Below, piece after piece: positions 27,832-36,400 of a stretch of DNA of 39,292 nucleotides. The DNA comes from Nitrospira sp. (GTDB lineage: Bacteria; Nitrospirota; Nitrospiria; Nitrospirales; Nitrospiraceae). The notes beneath the pieces are model-generated. The model saw only the letters and a list, made by a program, of their open reading frames with translations. It was not told where the DNA came from and made no database searches. The translations under genes were made by a program, and so were the position numbers. The DNA is taken from positions 1 through 39,292 of the forward strand of contig JAICUC010000004.1 of assembly GCA_025936075.1 (NCBI GenBank), given 5' to 3'. Position 1 is the stretch's first letter, and every line of letters begins with the position of its first letter.

Positions 27832-28365
27832 ATGTCACTGTGGAGATCAACTCTCTGTATGCTCGTACTTCTTCTCGTGAGCGGCTGTGTCACAACGCCG
27901 GAGGAGAAACTCCGACTAGCGGCCGCGGAGGGGAATTTCCGCCGAGTGGAGACATTCCTGGGGCAGGGAGTCAACGCTCAAGCAGCTGATGAACGTGGAG
28001 TCACGCCGCTTTCCATGGCGGCAAAGAACGGACATCGCGACGTGGTGGCTCTGCTGTTGGAACAAGGAGCACCGGTAAATCCCGCAAGGCAGGACGGCGT
28101 CACACCGCTTTTCATCGCGGTACAAGAGGGACGGCTGGATGTGGTGGCGCTCTTCTTGGAAAAAGGAGCGGATGTGAACGCACAAGCCCGGATAAGCGGG
28201 GTGACACTCCTGCATGTCGGAGCGTATCGAGGCGATCAAGCAATCGTAACCTTGCTGCTGCACCATGGAGCGGATAAGAAGGCCAGGATGTCATCCGGAG
28301 AACGCCCGGTCGATTTGGCGCATCGACAAGGTCATACAGAACTGATTCCGATCCTTGAGCCATGA
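27832..28365 (+). CDS. Ankyrin-repeat lipoprotein
   Basis: Lipobox LLLVSGC after MSLWRSTLCMLVLL; about four ankyrin repeats (GVTPLSMAAKNGHRDVVALLLEQGAPVN...). Confidence 0.88.
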   Translation: MSLWRSTLCMLVLLLVSGCVTTPEEKLRLAAAEGNFRRVETFLGQGVNAQAADERGVTPLSMAAKNGHRDVVALLLEQGAPVNPARQDGVTPLFIAVQEGRLDVVALFLEKGADVNAQARISGVTLLHVGAYRGDQAIVTLLLHHGADKKARMSSGERPVDLAHRQGHTELIPILEP

Positions 28366-28394
28366 GTTGGGTGAATGGCGACCCATCGCTGCTG

Positions 28395-29033
28395 CTAATT
28401 ACGGTCATTTTCTCTTGCTTCCCATAACTTCGTATACACGGATCCGGTCGGCCGTAGTTCACTTTTCATCAGGACGATCGACTCTACCGCCAACACGCCT
28501 GATGAAATAGGCCGGTCCATGACACCGCTCTTGGCCAGGGCCTGGCCGACGTGGCGCTCTCCTTCCTTGACCCGTGCAAGCGTCAGATGCGGACTCAACG
28601 GCCTGCCTTCCGGCGCAAAGCCGAAGGCTTGGCAGCAGTCTGCCACCACCTGATGCAGCTCCGTCAGTCGTTTCGCATCATCACCCTGCTCCCACTGCTC
28701 CGATGGCCCAACCCAGAGCACACGTGGTTGTTGAAGGCGAGGGAATACGCCGAGCCGCTCAATCGGTATATGGATAATTCCCTGGCCGGCTATCGCTCGT
28801 TGGACGGCCTCACGCAAAGGCTCAATCTGTCCCTCGTCGGTGTCGCCGAGGAACTTCACGGTAAAGTGGATGGACGACGGCTGCACCCAGGCTATGCGGA
28901 TGTTTCGTGGGGGTTCACAGCCGAGTCGTTGTTTGAGGTCTTGCTGAACGAGATCAATCTGCCGACGGAGATCCTCCCTCAGTTCGGCGGCAAGAAACGC
29001 TCGAATCATGTTCCAGCCTTGTCGATCAGCCAT
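28395..29033 (-). CDS. thpR: RNA 2',3'-cyclic phosphodiesterase (LigT/ThpR)
   Basis: Two HxT motifs: SIHFTVKFLGD and SPHLTLARV; IRAFLAAEL N-terminus. Confidence 0.93.
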   Translation of the reverse strand: MADRQGWNMIRAFLAAELREDLRRQIDLVQQDLKQRLGCEPPRNIRIAWVQPSSIHFTVKFLGDTDEGQIEPLREAVQRAIAGQGIIHIPIERLGVFPRLQQPRVLWVGPSEQWEQGDDAKRLTELHQVVADCCQAFGFAPEGRPLSPHLTLARVKEGERHVGQALAKSGVMDRPISSGVLAVESIVLMKSELRPTGSVYTKLWEARENDRN

Positions 29034-30292
29034 CGACGAAGCACATCAAGGGCCGCCTGAGCCGCACGTTGCCGAATAAGCGATCGATCGCCGTGGAATC
29101 GAAATTCCTTTGTTCTGACATCATCACCGCCACCGTCGAGCCCGATATAGACCAGCCCGACGGGTTTGGTTTCAGTCGCGCCCCCCGGCCCGGCGATGCC
29201 CGTGACGCTCAATGCCACCGAGGCCCCGGAACGTTCGCGCATTCCCTTGGCCATAGCGGCGGCCACTTCCTCGCTGACCGCTCCATGTTGTTCGATAAGA
29301 TGTGCCGACACACCGAGCATATCCGTTTTGGCTTGGTTGCTGTAGCAGAGCGCTCCGCGATCGACATAGGCTGAGGACCCCGGTACTTGTGTGAGCCTGT
29401 AACCAATGAGACCTCCCGTGCATGATTCGGCTACCGCGACAGTGAGTTTCTGCCTTTGTAACAATCGACCGACCACTTCTTCCAATGTATCCTGTCCTTC
29501 CGCATACACCCATTCTTTCAATCTGGCACGGACTCCCTCCGCCAACGATCGAAGAACGGCTTCATTGATCGATCGATGAGCCCTGGTCGTCAGCGACACC
29601 AGCACTCCTGTCGGGGAGGCCAGAAGCCCCAACGCAACCGGCGCTCGTTTCCCTATGAGTCCCTGCAGCTTTGTATTCACATCGGACTCCGGTACTCCGC
29701 AGGTATGAAAGATCACTCGTGTGATGGGATGGGAAGGTGCCTGTTTCAATCGGTCGAGTTGATTCACCAAAAACGGAATCACCGATTTCTGCATCATGGC
29801 CTGCATCTCACTTGGGACACCCGGCAGCGCAAACACATGCGCATTCCGCCAGGTCAGTGCGAAGCCTGGTGCGGAACCGACCGGATTGGGCAACACCGTC
29901 GCCCGTGACGGGATTAAGGCTTGCCGCAATTGTCCGCGATTCGGTGTTCGCCCCCATTGAGCCAACCTGGCCCTCATGCTCTCGAACGCTTCCTTGCGGC
30001 GAGCCAGACGGAAGCCGGTTGCCGACGCGACGGCTTCCCTGGTGCAGTCGTCGACTGTAGGACCTAGCCCCCCGGTCATGATCACAATCCCGGCCCGACG
30101 ACAGGCGGCCGTCAGCACTCCGGCAATGTCCGACTGATCGTCTCCCACAATGGTCTTGAACCTGACTTCGACGCCGATCGCAGCCAAGGCATCAGCGAGA
30201 AACAGTGAATTGCTGTCGGACCGGCCCCCCAGCAGCAGCTCGGAGCCGATCGCGATGGTTTCAGCAATAGACATGCGCACCGATGACGTCAT
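29006..30292 (-). CDS. cinA: CinA family protein (competence/damage-inducible, nicotinamide-nucleotide amidohydrolase-type)
   Basis: AETIAIGSELLLGGRSDSNSLFLADALAAIGVEV, MTGGLGPTVDDCTREAVA, AVAESCTGGLIGYRLTQVPGSSAY, SVTGIAGPGGATETKPVGLVYIGL. Confidence 0.96.
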   Translation of the reverse strand: MTSSVRMSIAETIAIGSELLLGGRSDSNSLFLADALAAIGVEVRFKTIVGDDQSDIAGVLTAACRRAGIVIMTGGLGPTVDDCTREAVASATGFRLARRKEAFESMRARLAQWGRTPNRGQLRQALIPSRATVLPNPVGSAPGFALTWRNAHVFALPGVPSEMQAMMQKSVIPFLVNQLDRLKQAPSHPITRVIFHTCGVPESDVNTKLQGLIGKRAPVALGLLASPTGVLVSLTTRAHRSINEAVLRSLAEGVRARLKEWVYAEGQDTLEEVVGRLLQRQKLTVAVAESCTGGLIGYRLTQVPGSSAYVDRGALCYSNQAKTDMLGVSAHLIEQHGAVSEEVAAAMAKGMRERSGASVALSVTGIAGPGGATETKPVGLVYIGLDGGGDDVRTKEFRFHGDRSLIRQRAAQAALDVLRRWLIDKAGT

Positions 30293-30301
30293 TGGACCAC
30301 G

Positions 30302-30898
30302 CTAATCAATTCCGGCAAAGTTAAGCTCAAAGCTGACCTCCCCGCCGGTCGCAGGAAAGACCGTGATGGTCGTCTGCGCGTTCGGGTCGAAATCGCTGTA
30401 TCGAAAAGTGGCGACGACTTTGGCTCGAAATTTTGGAGAGTTGGGCCATACCGAACTCCGACCGGCTTGGCCATCGACCCGCACGGTGGCAGGTTTGACA
30501 ATCCTTCCTCCTTGGTCAAGCACGATATAACTGTTCACCGCGAACGAAGGACTATCCCCAAGAATCACTGTGCTCACCAGCATCATCGGAGTCTCAGTCA
30601 CTTGTGCAATATCGGCTGCGCTCGGTTCAAGTCCTCGTAAGGCCATATGTGCTGCCAGGACCGACAAGGCCCCGAGTTTCGTGACAAGAAATCCCCCGGC
30701 ATGCAGATCATCGCCGCTTCCGAATCGAGCATACAACGCCTCGGGAGCTTGACGGTGCGCCGCCGCCTCTTTCCCCCGATCGAAGGCCAGCTGGACTTGT
30801 GCCTGTGCCGGCTGCACTTCAATCGCGGCGGATGGGCACACGAAGCCACAGGTCCAGACCACTGCGAACCACACAGACCCGTACGTACGAAATTTCAT
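30302..30898 (-). CDS. Exported protein of unknown function
   Basis: 198-aa ORF with N-terminal hydrophobic signal; 9 nt upstream of cinA on the same strand. Confidence 0.65.
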   Translation of the reverse strand: MKFRTYGSVWFAVVWTCGFVCPSAAIEVQPAQAQVQLAFDRGKEAAAHRQAPEALYARFGSGDDLHAGGFLVTKLGALSVLAAHMALRGLEPSAADIAQVTETPMMLVSTVILGDSPSFAVNSYIVLDQGGRIVKPATVRVDGQAGRSSVWPNSPKFRAKVVATFRYSDFDPNAQTTITVFPATGGEVSFELNFAGID

Positions 30899-31040
30899 AG
30901 AACTGCGAGTAACAGAACCTCCTGTGGCCTGTCAATGAATACGGTCCTGCCTTGCTCTGCCGTTGACAAGACTGAAGGGGAAATGCTAAACGAAGAAAAA
31001 ATGCGGAAGTGTTTCTTTTAATCTACTAAAGGAGCTTTGA

Positions 31041-31763
31041 ATGTCGACCCCGGATACTCCTGCTGCCACACCGACGCCTCGGCGCCAGTACGTAAACTTT
31101 GTTTTTTATAAAGTAGATCCGGCTTGGCGGCGCTTACCGGAGGATGTGCGCACCCAGGGTAAACAAGAGTTCATGCGGGCCGTGGAGGACTTCAACGGGA
31201 AAGTATTGGTGGTCCCATATTCCACCATCGGCATCCGAGGGGACTGTGATTTCATGCTCTGGCGCATCAGCTACGATCTCGACCTGTTCCAAGATATGGG
31301 CACCAAGATCCTCGCCTCCGGCCTCGGACAGTATCTCTCCACCCCCTATTCGTATCTGGCGCTGACCAAACGATCCGTCTATGTCGATCACCACTCACAC
31401 GCGGGACAGGAAGGGAAGCGCCTGACGGTGGTGCCGGGAAAGAGCAAGTACATCTTTGTGTATCCGTTCTTAAAGACGCGGGAGTGGTTTTTGCTGACGA
31501 AGGCAGCGCGTCAGGGCATGATGGACGAGCACATCGAAGTCGGACATCGGTTTCCATCCGTGAAGCTGAACACGACGTATTCGTTCGGTTTGGACGATCA
31601 GGAATGGGTCGTGGCGTTTGAAAGCGACAAGCCGGAGGATTTTCTTGACTTGGTGATGGCGCTGCGGGAGACGGAGGGATCGCGATATACCTTGCGGGAC
31701 ACCCCGATTTTTACCTGCATCCGCCGCAGCCTCAAAGAAACTCTCGACACACTCGGCGGCTAG
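31041..31763 (+). CDS. Chlorite dismutase-family protein, likely HemQ/coproheme-decarboxylase-like
   Basis: Cld/HemQ family motifs: KYIFVYPFLKTREWFLL, MMDEHIEVGHRFPSVKLNTTYSFGLDDQEWVVAFESDKPEDFLDLVMALRETE; SD AAAGGAG before ATG. Confidence 0.88.
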   Translation: MSTPDTPAATPTPRRQYVNFVFYKVDPAWRRLPEDVRTQGKQEFMRAVEDFNGKVLVVPYSTIGIRGDCDFMLWRISYDLDLFQDMGTKILASGLGQYLSTPYSYLALTKRSVYVDHHSHAGQEGKRLTVVPGKSKYIFVYPFLKTREWFLLTKAARQGMMDEHIEVGHRFPSVKLNTTYSFGLDDQEWVVAFESDKPEDFLDLVMALRETEGSRYTLRDTPIFTCIRRSLKETLDTLGG

Positions 31764-31786
31764 ATATCCGAATCAGATTAGGACTA

Positions 31787-31825
31787 GGGTCTTCGGTTCT
31801 AACAACCGAAGACCCTTTATTTTTT
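31787..31825 (+). terminator. Rho-independent terminator downstream of the Cld-family gene
   Basis: 12-bp perfect stem GGGTCTTCGGTT-CTAAC-AACCGAAGACCC followed by TTTATTTTTT. Confidence 0.93.
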
Positions 31826-31926
31826 CGACAATGAACTCATCGGGTCACACCCGTGCCGCCTGCTCTGCGGCTTTGACAGTCTGACGAAGCCTATGTTACC
31901 TCTACACTGTCATTGTTGGAGTATCA

Positions 31927-32142
31927 ATGGCTGATACCACCGCTCTCTACGCCCTTCGCTTTCCCGACGGCTCGGTGAGCCTGTACATCGATGAACTCTA
32001 TGCTCAGGAGCGAGGGATCGATCCTTCCCGACTGGTGCGGGTAGAAATCCCGAGAGAAATGTTCGTCAGCGGCAGCGTACAGGACATCCGTGAATATGTT
32101 GCACTTAGATTGGAAGAGCAACCACGAACCGGAACAGCCTAG
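31927..32142 (+). CDS. Hypothetical 71-aa protein
   Basis: Compact ORF with acidic/hydrophobic alternation (MADTTALYALRFPDGSVSLYIDELYAQERGIDPSRL...); follows the terminator on the same strand. Confidence 0.5.
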   Translation: MADTTALYALRFPDGSVSLYIDELYAQERGIDPSRLVRVEIPREMFVSGSVQDIREYVALRLEEQPRTGTA

Positions 32143-32199
32143 TCGATGTTTACGAAATCTTGAAAAAGTTCAGGCCCTTCACTTTCCGACACAGACATC

Positions 32200-33378
32200 A
32201 TGGTACAAGCACTGGTCACATCGCCGCTGACGACCGACATGATCGAGGGGGTGATTGCCGGCCTGCCGATCCAAGGCCGCATCATCCTCAAGCTCCTGCT
32301 GATCCAGTACTTGGACATCACCCACGAGGAAATCCTCTACATGGTAGCGGACAGACCGGACCCCCGATGTGTGTCCGGCAAAAAACCTGTCACCACCATG
32401 ACACAGGAATCCATCACGGCGATGATCGAGCGCCGGGATGAATATCGCCGGCGCGTGCGACTTCGGCGAGAACGAACATGGCTTCAGTGTGTCGCACTGA
32501 ACAATCAGGTTCGTACGGCAAGCGCCCTGGCCGCCCGAGCGGCCGTACTGCTGACCGCGCATGGGGTGTCCTCAGAAACCATCGAACGACTCACAGGGGA
32601 AGCCCGCTCCGCCGTCCCCTCGACGACGTTGCGGCTCTTGGAGGAACGTTGGGATAGACATGAGATTCCTGCAGAGGAATATCAGAAACATCGGCTGGTC
32701 ATTGAGATGCAGACGCAACTTCGCTTCGCCGAGCGGTTTAAGAAGCGCCTGGAGCTGGCGCAGCGTGAGCAGCACACATCGGATTGTACGGTTTTGGCCG
32801 ATCATGAAATCGGCCATATCTGGGGAATCCCCGCCGGCACCTTGGCGGCCCGCAAAGTGAAGTTCTTGGCACAGTATCTCACCGTCCTCCAAACCAAATG
32901 CTCCGGCGTTGCGGCAGGACCGGACAGTCTCTCCCTTGATCTCTGGAAAGACACCTTGCAGGTTCTCTCTCGTACTCCCGTCGAACGATCGATCGCCACC
33001 TACGATGGTCTCGAGCGGACAGAGTCGGCATTGCTTGAAAAATTGGCGGCCTACGCCCTGATTCGAATCCCGGAGGCCGTTGAAACAAAATTTTGGAATT
33101 CTCTCGTCTATGGCGCCAGTTCCAACGCCGTGCACAGTGAAACGACTCGAACATTGTTTGGGCTTCAACGGCTGGTCTCCGTACAAAAAGATTTGGACGC
33201 CGGCGATGAAGCGCTGGATGAAGAGCTCCTCAAGCGAACGGCGCCGATTTCGGAAGAATCGGAATCAGTCGCAAATCAACATGCTGCCGGTCCATCCGAA
33301 CTGACGGAGCTGCAACAACACATTCTTCGTAGTTTTACCGGAGACGACAGCAGCGGCAGAGCTTCCGACAAATGGTAA
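32200..33378 (+). CDS. Uncharacterised 392-aa protein with sigma-70 region-4-like HTH motifs
   Basis: Long unopposed ORF; RIILKLLLIQYLDITHEEILYMVADRPDP and VLADHEIGHIWGIPAGTLAARKVKFLAQYL resemble sigma region 4 (..EEIA..LGIP.GTV..R). Confidence 0.65.
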   Translation: MVQALVTSPLTTDMIEGVIAGLPIQGRIILKLLLIQYLDITHEEILYMVADRPDPRCVSGKKPVTTMTQESITAMIERRDEYRRRVRLRRERTWLQCVALNNQVRTASALAARAAVLLTAHGVSSETIERLTGEARSAVPSTTLRLLEERWDRHEIPAEEYQKHRLVIEMQTQLRFAERFKKRLELAQREQHTSDCTVLADHEIGHIWGIPAGTLAARKVKFLAQYLTVLQTKCSGVAAGPDSLSLDLWKDTLQVLSRTPVERSIATYDGLERTESALLEKLAAYALIRIPEAVETKFWNSLVYGASSNAVHSETTRTLFGLQRLVSVQKDLDAGDEALDEELLKRTAPISEESESVANQHAAGPSELTELQQHILRSFTGDDSSGRASDKW

Positions 33379-33423
33379 ACTTTCACCTTGCCAATCGCCG
33401 GCGGTTCGGTATAATTACTCCCA

Positions 33424-33867
33424 ATGATGACTCGACGACCGTCTCTCTCACAGGTATTCGTCGCCTTCATTGTCGTCTTTTTCCTCATCCTATCCGCCGG
33501 CCCGTTTCCGACCGGATCAATCAGCACTATTCCTGCCGCCGCCGCCGGCATAATTGAAATCGCAGAGCTCTTGGCGCACCCCGAGCAATATGATCATCAA
33601 GATGTTATGGTCACCGGAAAGGTCATGAACGTCCAGTTGGCGACGAATCGCCAGGGACAGCCCGCCTATGGATTCTTACTTCAGGATCAGGCCGGGACGC
33701 TCAAAGTGGTGAGCCTTGGACAGGCGGAGGTTCGCGAAGGTGATCAAGTCATTGTCGAAGGGGTCTTCAGTCGCCTCAGACAAGTTGGCCGCACGCTTGT
33801 CTACAATGAGATCAAAGCCCTTTCCGTCAAACCTCTGACTCGCTTGAACCTCGATCTTGTCGGCTGA
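33424..33867 (+). CDS. Exported OB-fold-like protein
   Basis: Signal-like N-terminus; HPEQYDHQDVMVTGKVMN...YGFLLQDQAGTLKVVSLGQAEVREGDQVIVEGVFSR resembles OB-fold nucleic-acid-binding-type domains. Confidence 0.7.
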   Translation: MMTRRPSLSQVFVAFIVVFFLILSAGPFPTGSISTIPAAAAGIIEIAELLAHPEQYDHQDVMVTGKVMNVQLATNRQGQPAYGFLLQDQAGTLKVVSLGQAEVREGDQVIVEGVFSRLRQVGRTLVYNEIKALSVKPLTRLNLDLVG

Positions 33868-33941
33868 TCTCCCTGTTTTCCCCGCTTCTCATCTACCTCG
33901 AGCCGGTTGCTTTTCACTTCGCGACAGAGAACAATGCCTCT

Positions 33942-34331
33942 ATGTTCGGAAAGACATTGACCTCCGTCTGGCTGGGAATCCTTGGTCTCGTCTGGCTGAC
34001 CGATTGCGCCGCACCGGCTCGCGTCGGCGAATACCCGAATCAAAAAGCGATGACGGGCAAAACCAGGACGGAAATCCTCGCGTGCGCGGGGTTGCCCTCC
34101 GGGGAGAGAACGGAACACGACGTCACTGTTCTTCGATACTACCGTGAAGCGCCGATCCTCGAAGAATCTCAGCCCATCGGGAAAAGCAGTGTATCGACCA
34201 TCCGTCACGGATGCTGGGCCACCGTCGTACTGGCGGAGGACAGGGTTGTTGATATCCGATATCGGTTCGCCCCTCCGTCTTTCGACGCGTCCAACGACTG
34301 CGAGGAGATCTTCGCTCCGTGCGTGCGGTAG
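33942..34331 (+). CDS. Putative lipoprotein of unknown function
   Basis: Lipobox-like LVWLTDC after hydrophobic segment; 129 aa. Confidence 0.65.
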   Translation: MFGKTLTSVWLGILGLVWLTDCAAPARVGEYPNQKAMTGKTRTEILACAGLPSGERTEHDVTVLRYYREAPILEESQPIGKSSVSTIRHGCWATVVLAEDRVVDIRYRFAPPSFDASNDCEEIFAPCVR

Positions 34332-34399
34332 CTCTCGAAACTCCCATCTCTTTCATAGCCCATCTCAGCGAACGTGGCGCTCGTCGTCGGATGCAACGG

Positions 34400-35317
34400 A
34401 TGAAACCCACGCCTCTCCGGTCAACGACCATTGCAGCGATCATGTGTTTTTTCTTCGTCTGGCTCAGCCCCGCATTCGCACTGGAAAAGTATGGCCGCCC
34501 CCTCCCCTCACTGAAGACCGCAGATGACAACGGACGAGCGGCGGAGGAAAGTCTTTTTGCCGGTTATTTCCTCACCGGTGTCTTTGCGCACAATCCGACG
34601 TTCGCGGCCAGGCCGGATAATTCCGGTCTCGTCGGCTTGCGCCACATGCTGCATGTGGAAACGGATCTCTACAAGCAATATCTTACGTTCTATACCGATC
34701 AGAACTTTTTCTCCGACCGCACGAACGGATGGATCGAATTGAGCGAATGGGACGGCACGTATGCCTTGACCGGTGTACTTGGCCACTTCAACTGGCGCCT
34801 ACAATACGAACGTGATGCCCCGATCGATCGGAAAGGCATTACTCAGGAATATGCTGATGGACTGGTCACCGCAAAGTTCCAAGCAGTTCAGGATCTTCCA
34901 GGATGGGAGCGCCGCTTCCCCAATCAAAACCTGACGGTCTACGCCGGAGCCGGCTGGCTCTTTCATAACCACAACTACTTTGCACGGCCTGACAACACCG
35001 GACGCGCTCTCTTTCGGTACGTGGCGCATGCCGATGTTGATCTGTACAAGAACAAATTGGTGCTGTACGGCGATATCAATATGTTCACGGATCAAGGCGC
35101 CGGCAACCAAGTCGCACCCACGGAATTGGACTGGATCATCGGACTGGCCGCACGCTGGCGGAACATGGAACTCGCTGTTTATCACGAACAAGATCAGCCG
35201 TTGGACCGACCGGGATTGATCCAGAAATACCTGGCGCTCCAATTCCGCTTCTCATTCGACATTTCGAAACAGGATCTTGGCATCGGGATGGCCAAACCGA
35301 CCGCAGCCGCTCAATGA
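34400..35317 (+). CDS. Putative outer-membrane beta-barrel-like protein with two homologous halves
   Basis: Signal peptide (IAAIMCFFFVWLSPAFA); alternating aromatic strands; start re-assigned to MKPTPLRS. Confidence 0.65.
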   Translation: MKPTPLRSTTIAAIMCFFFVWLSPAFALEKYGRPLPSLKTADDNGRAAEESLFAGYFLTGVFAHNPTFAARPDNSGLVGLRHMLHVETDLYKQYLTFYTDQNFFSDRTNGWIELSEWDGTYALTGVLGHFNWRLQYERDAPIDRKGITQEYADGLVTAKFQAVQDLPGWERRFPNQNLTVYAGAGWLFHNHNYFARPDNTGRALFRYVAHADVDLYKNKLVLYGDINMFTDQGAGNQVAPTELDWIIGLAARWRNMELAVYHEQDQPLDRPGLIQKYLALQFRFSFDISKQDLGIGMAKPTAAAQ

Positions 35318-36174
35318 GGCAGCTTGAGGATCGACGTCAACAGTTTGTCGTAAATCCGATCAGGAAGAAGCCTCACCAGAAGGGCGCGAAACTTTGCATC
35401 GGTTCCCACGAGATATCGCGTTTTGGGAGCCGGCGCGGTCAACGCCTCTTCAACGACTTTTACGACCGCATCAGGTGGGATAGCTCGCTTCGATGCTTCC
35501 CCGACCACCTTCCTCACAGCGGTCACAACAGACTTATAGAGGGTTCGAAGTTCTGTCTCTATGGCGGCTTCTCTCTCGGCAGCCTCTATCGCCGACTTGT
35601 TCCAAATCGGCGTGGCGATCGCACCCGGCTCGACAATCGCGACATGAATTCCCCATTGTTGGACTTCGAGACGCAAGGCGTCTGTAATTGCTTCCAGTGC
35701 GAACTTCGATGCCGAATAGGGACCCATAAGCGGCATGGTGGAGAGTCCTGCGATGGAACCCATATTGACGATCCGTCCTCGTGCCTGCCGGATTAAGGGT
35801 AGAAACGCCTGGATGACCGCCACTTGTCCGATGACGTTGACTTCAAGCTGCTGACGGAGGTCGGAGATCGGTACGGCTTCAAGCGGTCCCACCACGGCAA
35901 TGCCGGCATTGTTAATGAGTCCGAATAATCCGAGCTCTTTGGTAGCGTCCAAGACTACTGCGCAGGATTTCCGAATCGTTGCGAGATCCGTCACATCGAG
36001 TTCCAACGGAACAAGCCGTTCGGAACCGGCCTTTTGAAGGGCCACGCCGTCTTCGGGTTTCCGCACTCCGGCAAAAACGGCGAACCCTACTCGATCGAGA
36101 TGCAGTGCGCAGGCCGCTCCAATTCCAGTGGAAGCTCCCGTGATGACCACCGCGCGATTGTCTCCGATCGACAT
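35311..36174 (-). CDS. Short-chain dehydrogenase/reductase
   Basis: AVVITGASTGIGAACALHLDRVGF, INNAGIAVVGPLE, IVNMGSIAGLSTMPLMGPYSASKFALEA; start re-assigned to MSIGDNR. Confidence 0.93.
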   Translation of the reverse strand: MSIGDNRAVVITGASTGIGAACALHLDRVGFAVFAGVRKPEDGVALQKAGSERLVPLELDVTDLATIRKSCAVVLDATKELGLFGLINNAGIAVVGPLEAVPISDLRQQLEVNVIGQVAVIQAFLPLIRQARGRIVNMGSIAGLSTMPLMGPYSASKFALEAITDALRLEVQQWGIHVAIVEPGAIATPIWNKSAIEAAEREAAIETELRTLYKSVVTAVRKVVGEASKRAIPPDAVVKVVEEALTAPAPKTRYLVGTDAKFRALLVRLLPDRIYDKLLTSILKLPH

Positions 36175-36310
36175 CGTGCTCTCTCCGAGCCTCAACACAA
36201 CGACCATATCAGCTTTGGGACAATAACCTCCATAGGGATATGCCTGTTCCATTTCTTCTCGGTGGACACTCTCGTCGTTCTTCGGTTACCATCTCATTTC
36301 TTTTGAGCAA

Positions 36311-36339
36311 TGTCGCGGCGACATAGTCCAGTCGGCGAC
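36311..36339. promoter_or_regulatory. Candidate operator: TGTCGC-G-GCGACA palindrome plus a second GTCG-G-CGAC half-site pair
   Basis: 13-bp palindrome (36311-36323) and 9-bp palindrome (36331-36339) in the divergent SDR/FTR1 intergenic region. Confidence 0.35.
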
Positions 36340-36400
36340 GCATAGTGAGTAAGACGGACATGAACGAGAAAGCATCGAGTGCGCAGAAAGCGGAGATGCG

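Noticed and set aside
32800-32832. HEIGH (HExxH) zinc-protease-like motif in the 392-aa protein
   Set aside because: Lacks the third ligand of the metzincin motif, and the surrounding sequence fits a sigma-region-4 HTH (EIGHIWGIPAGTLAAR) better
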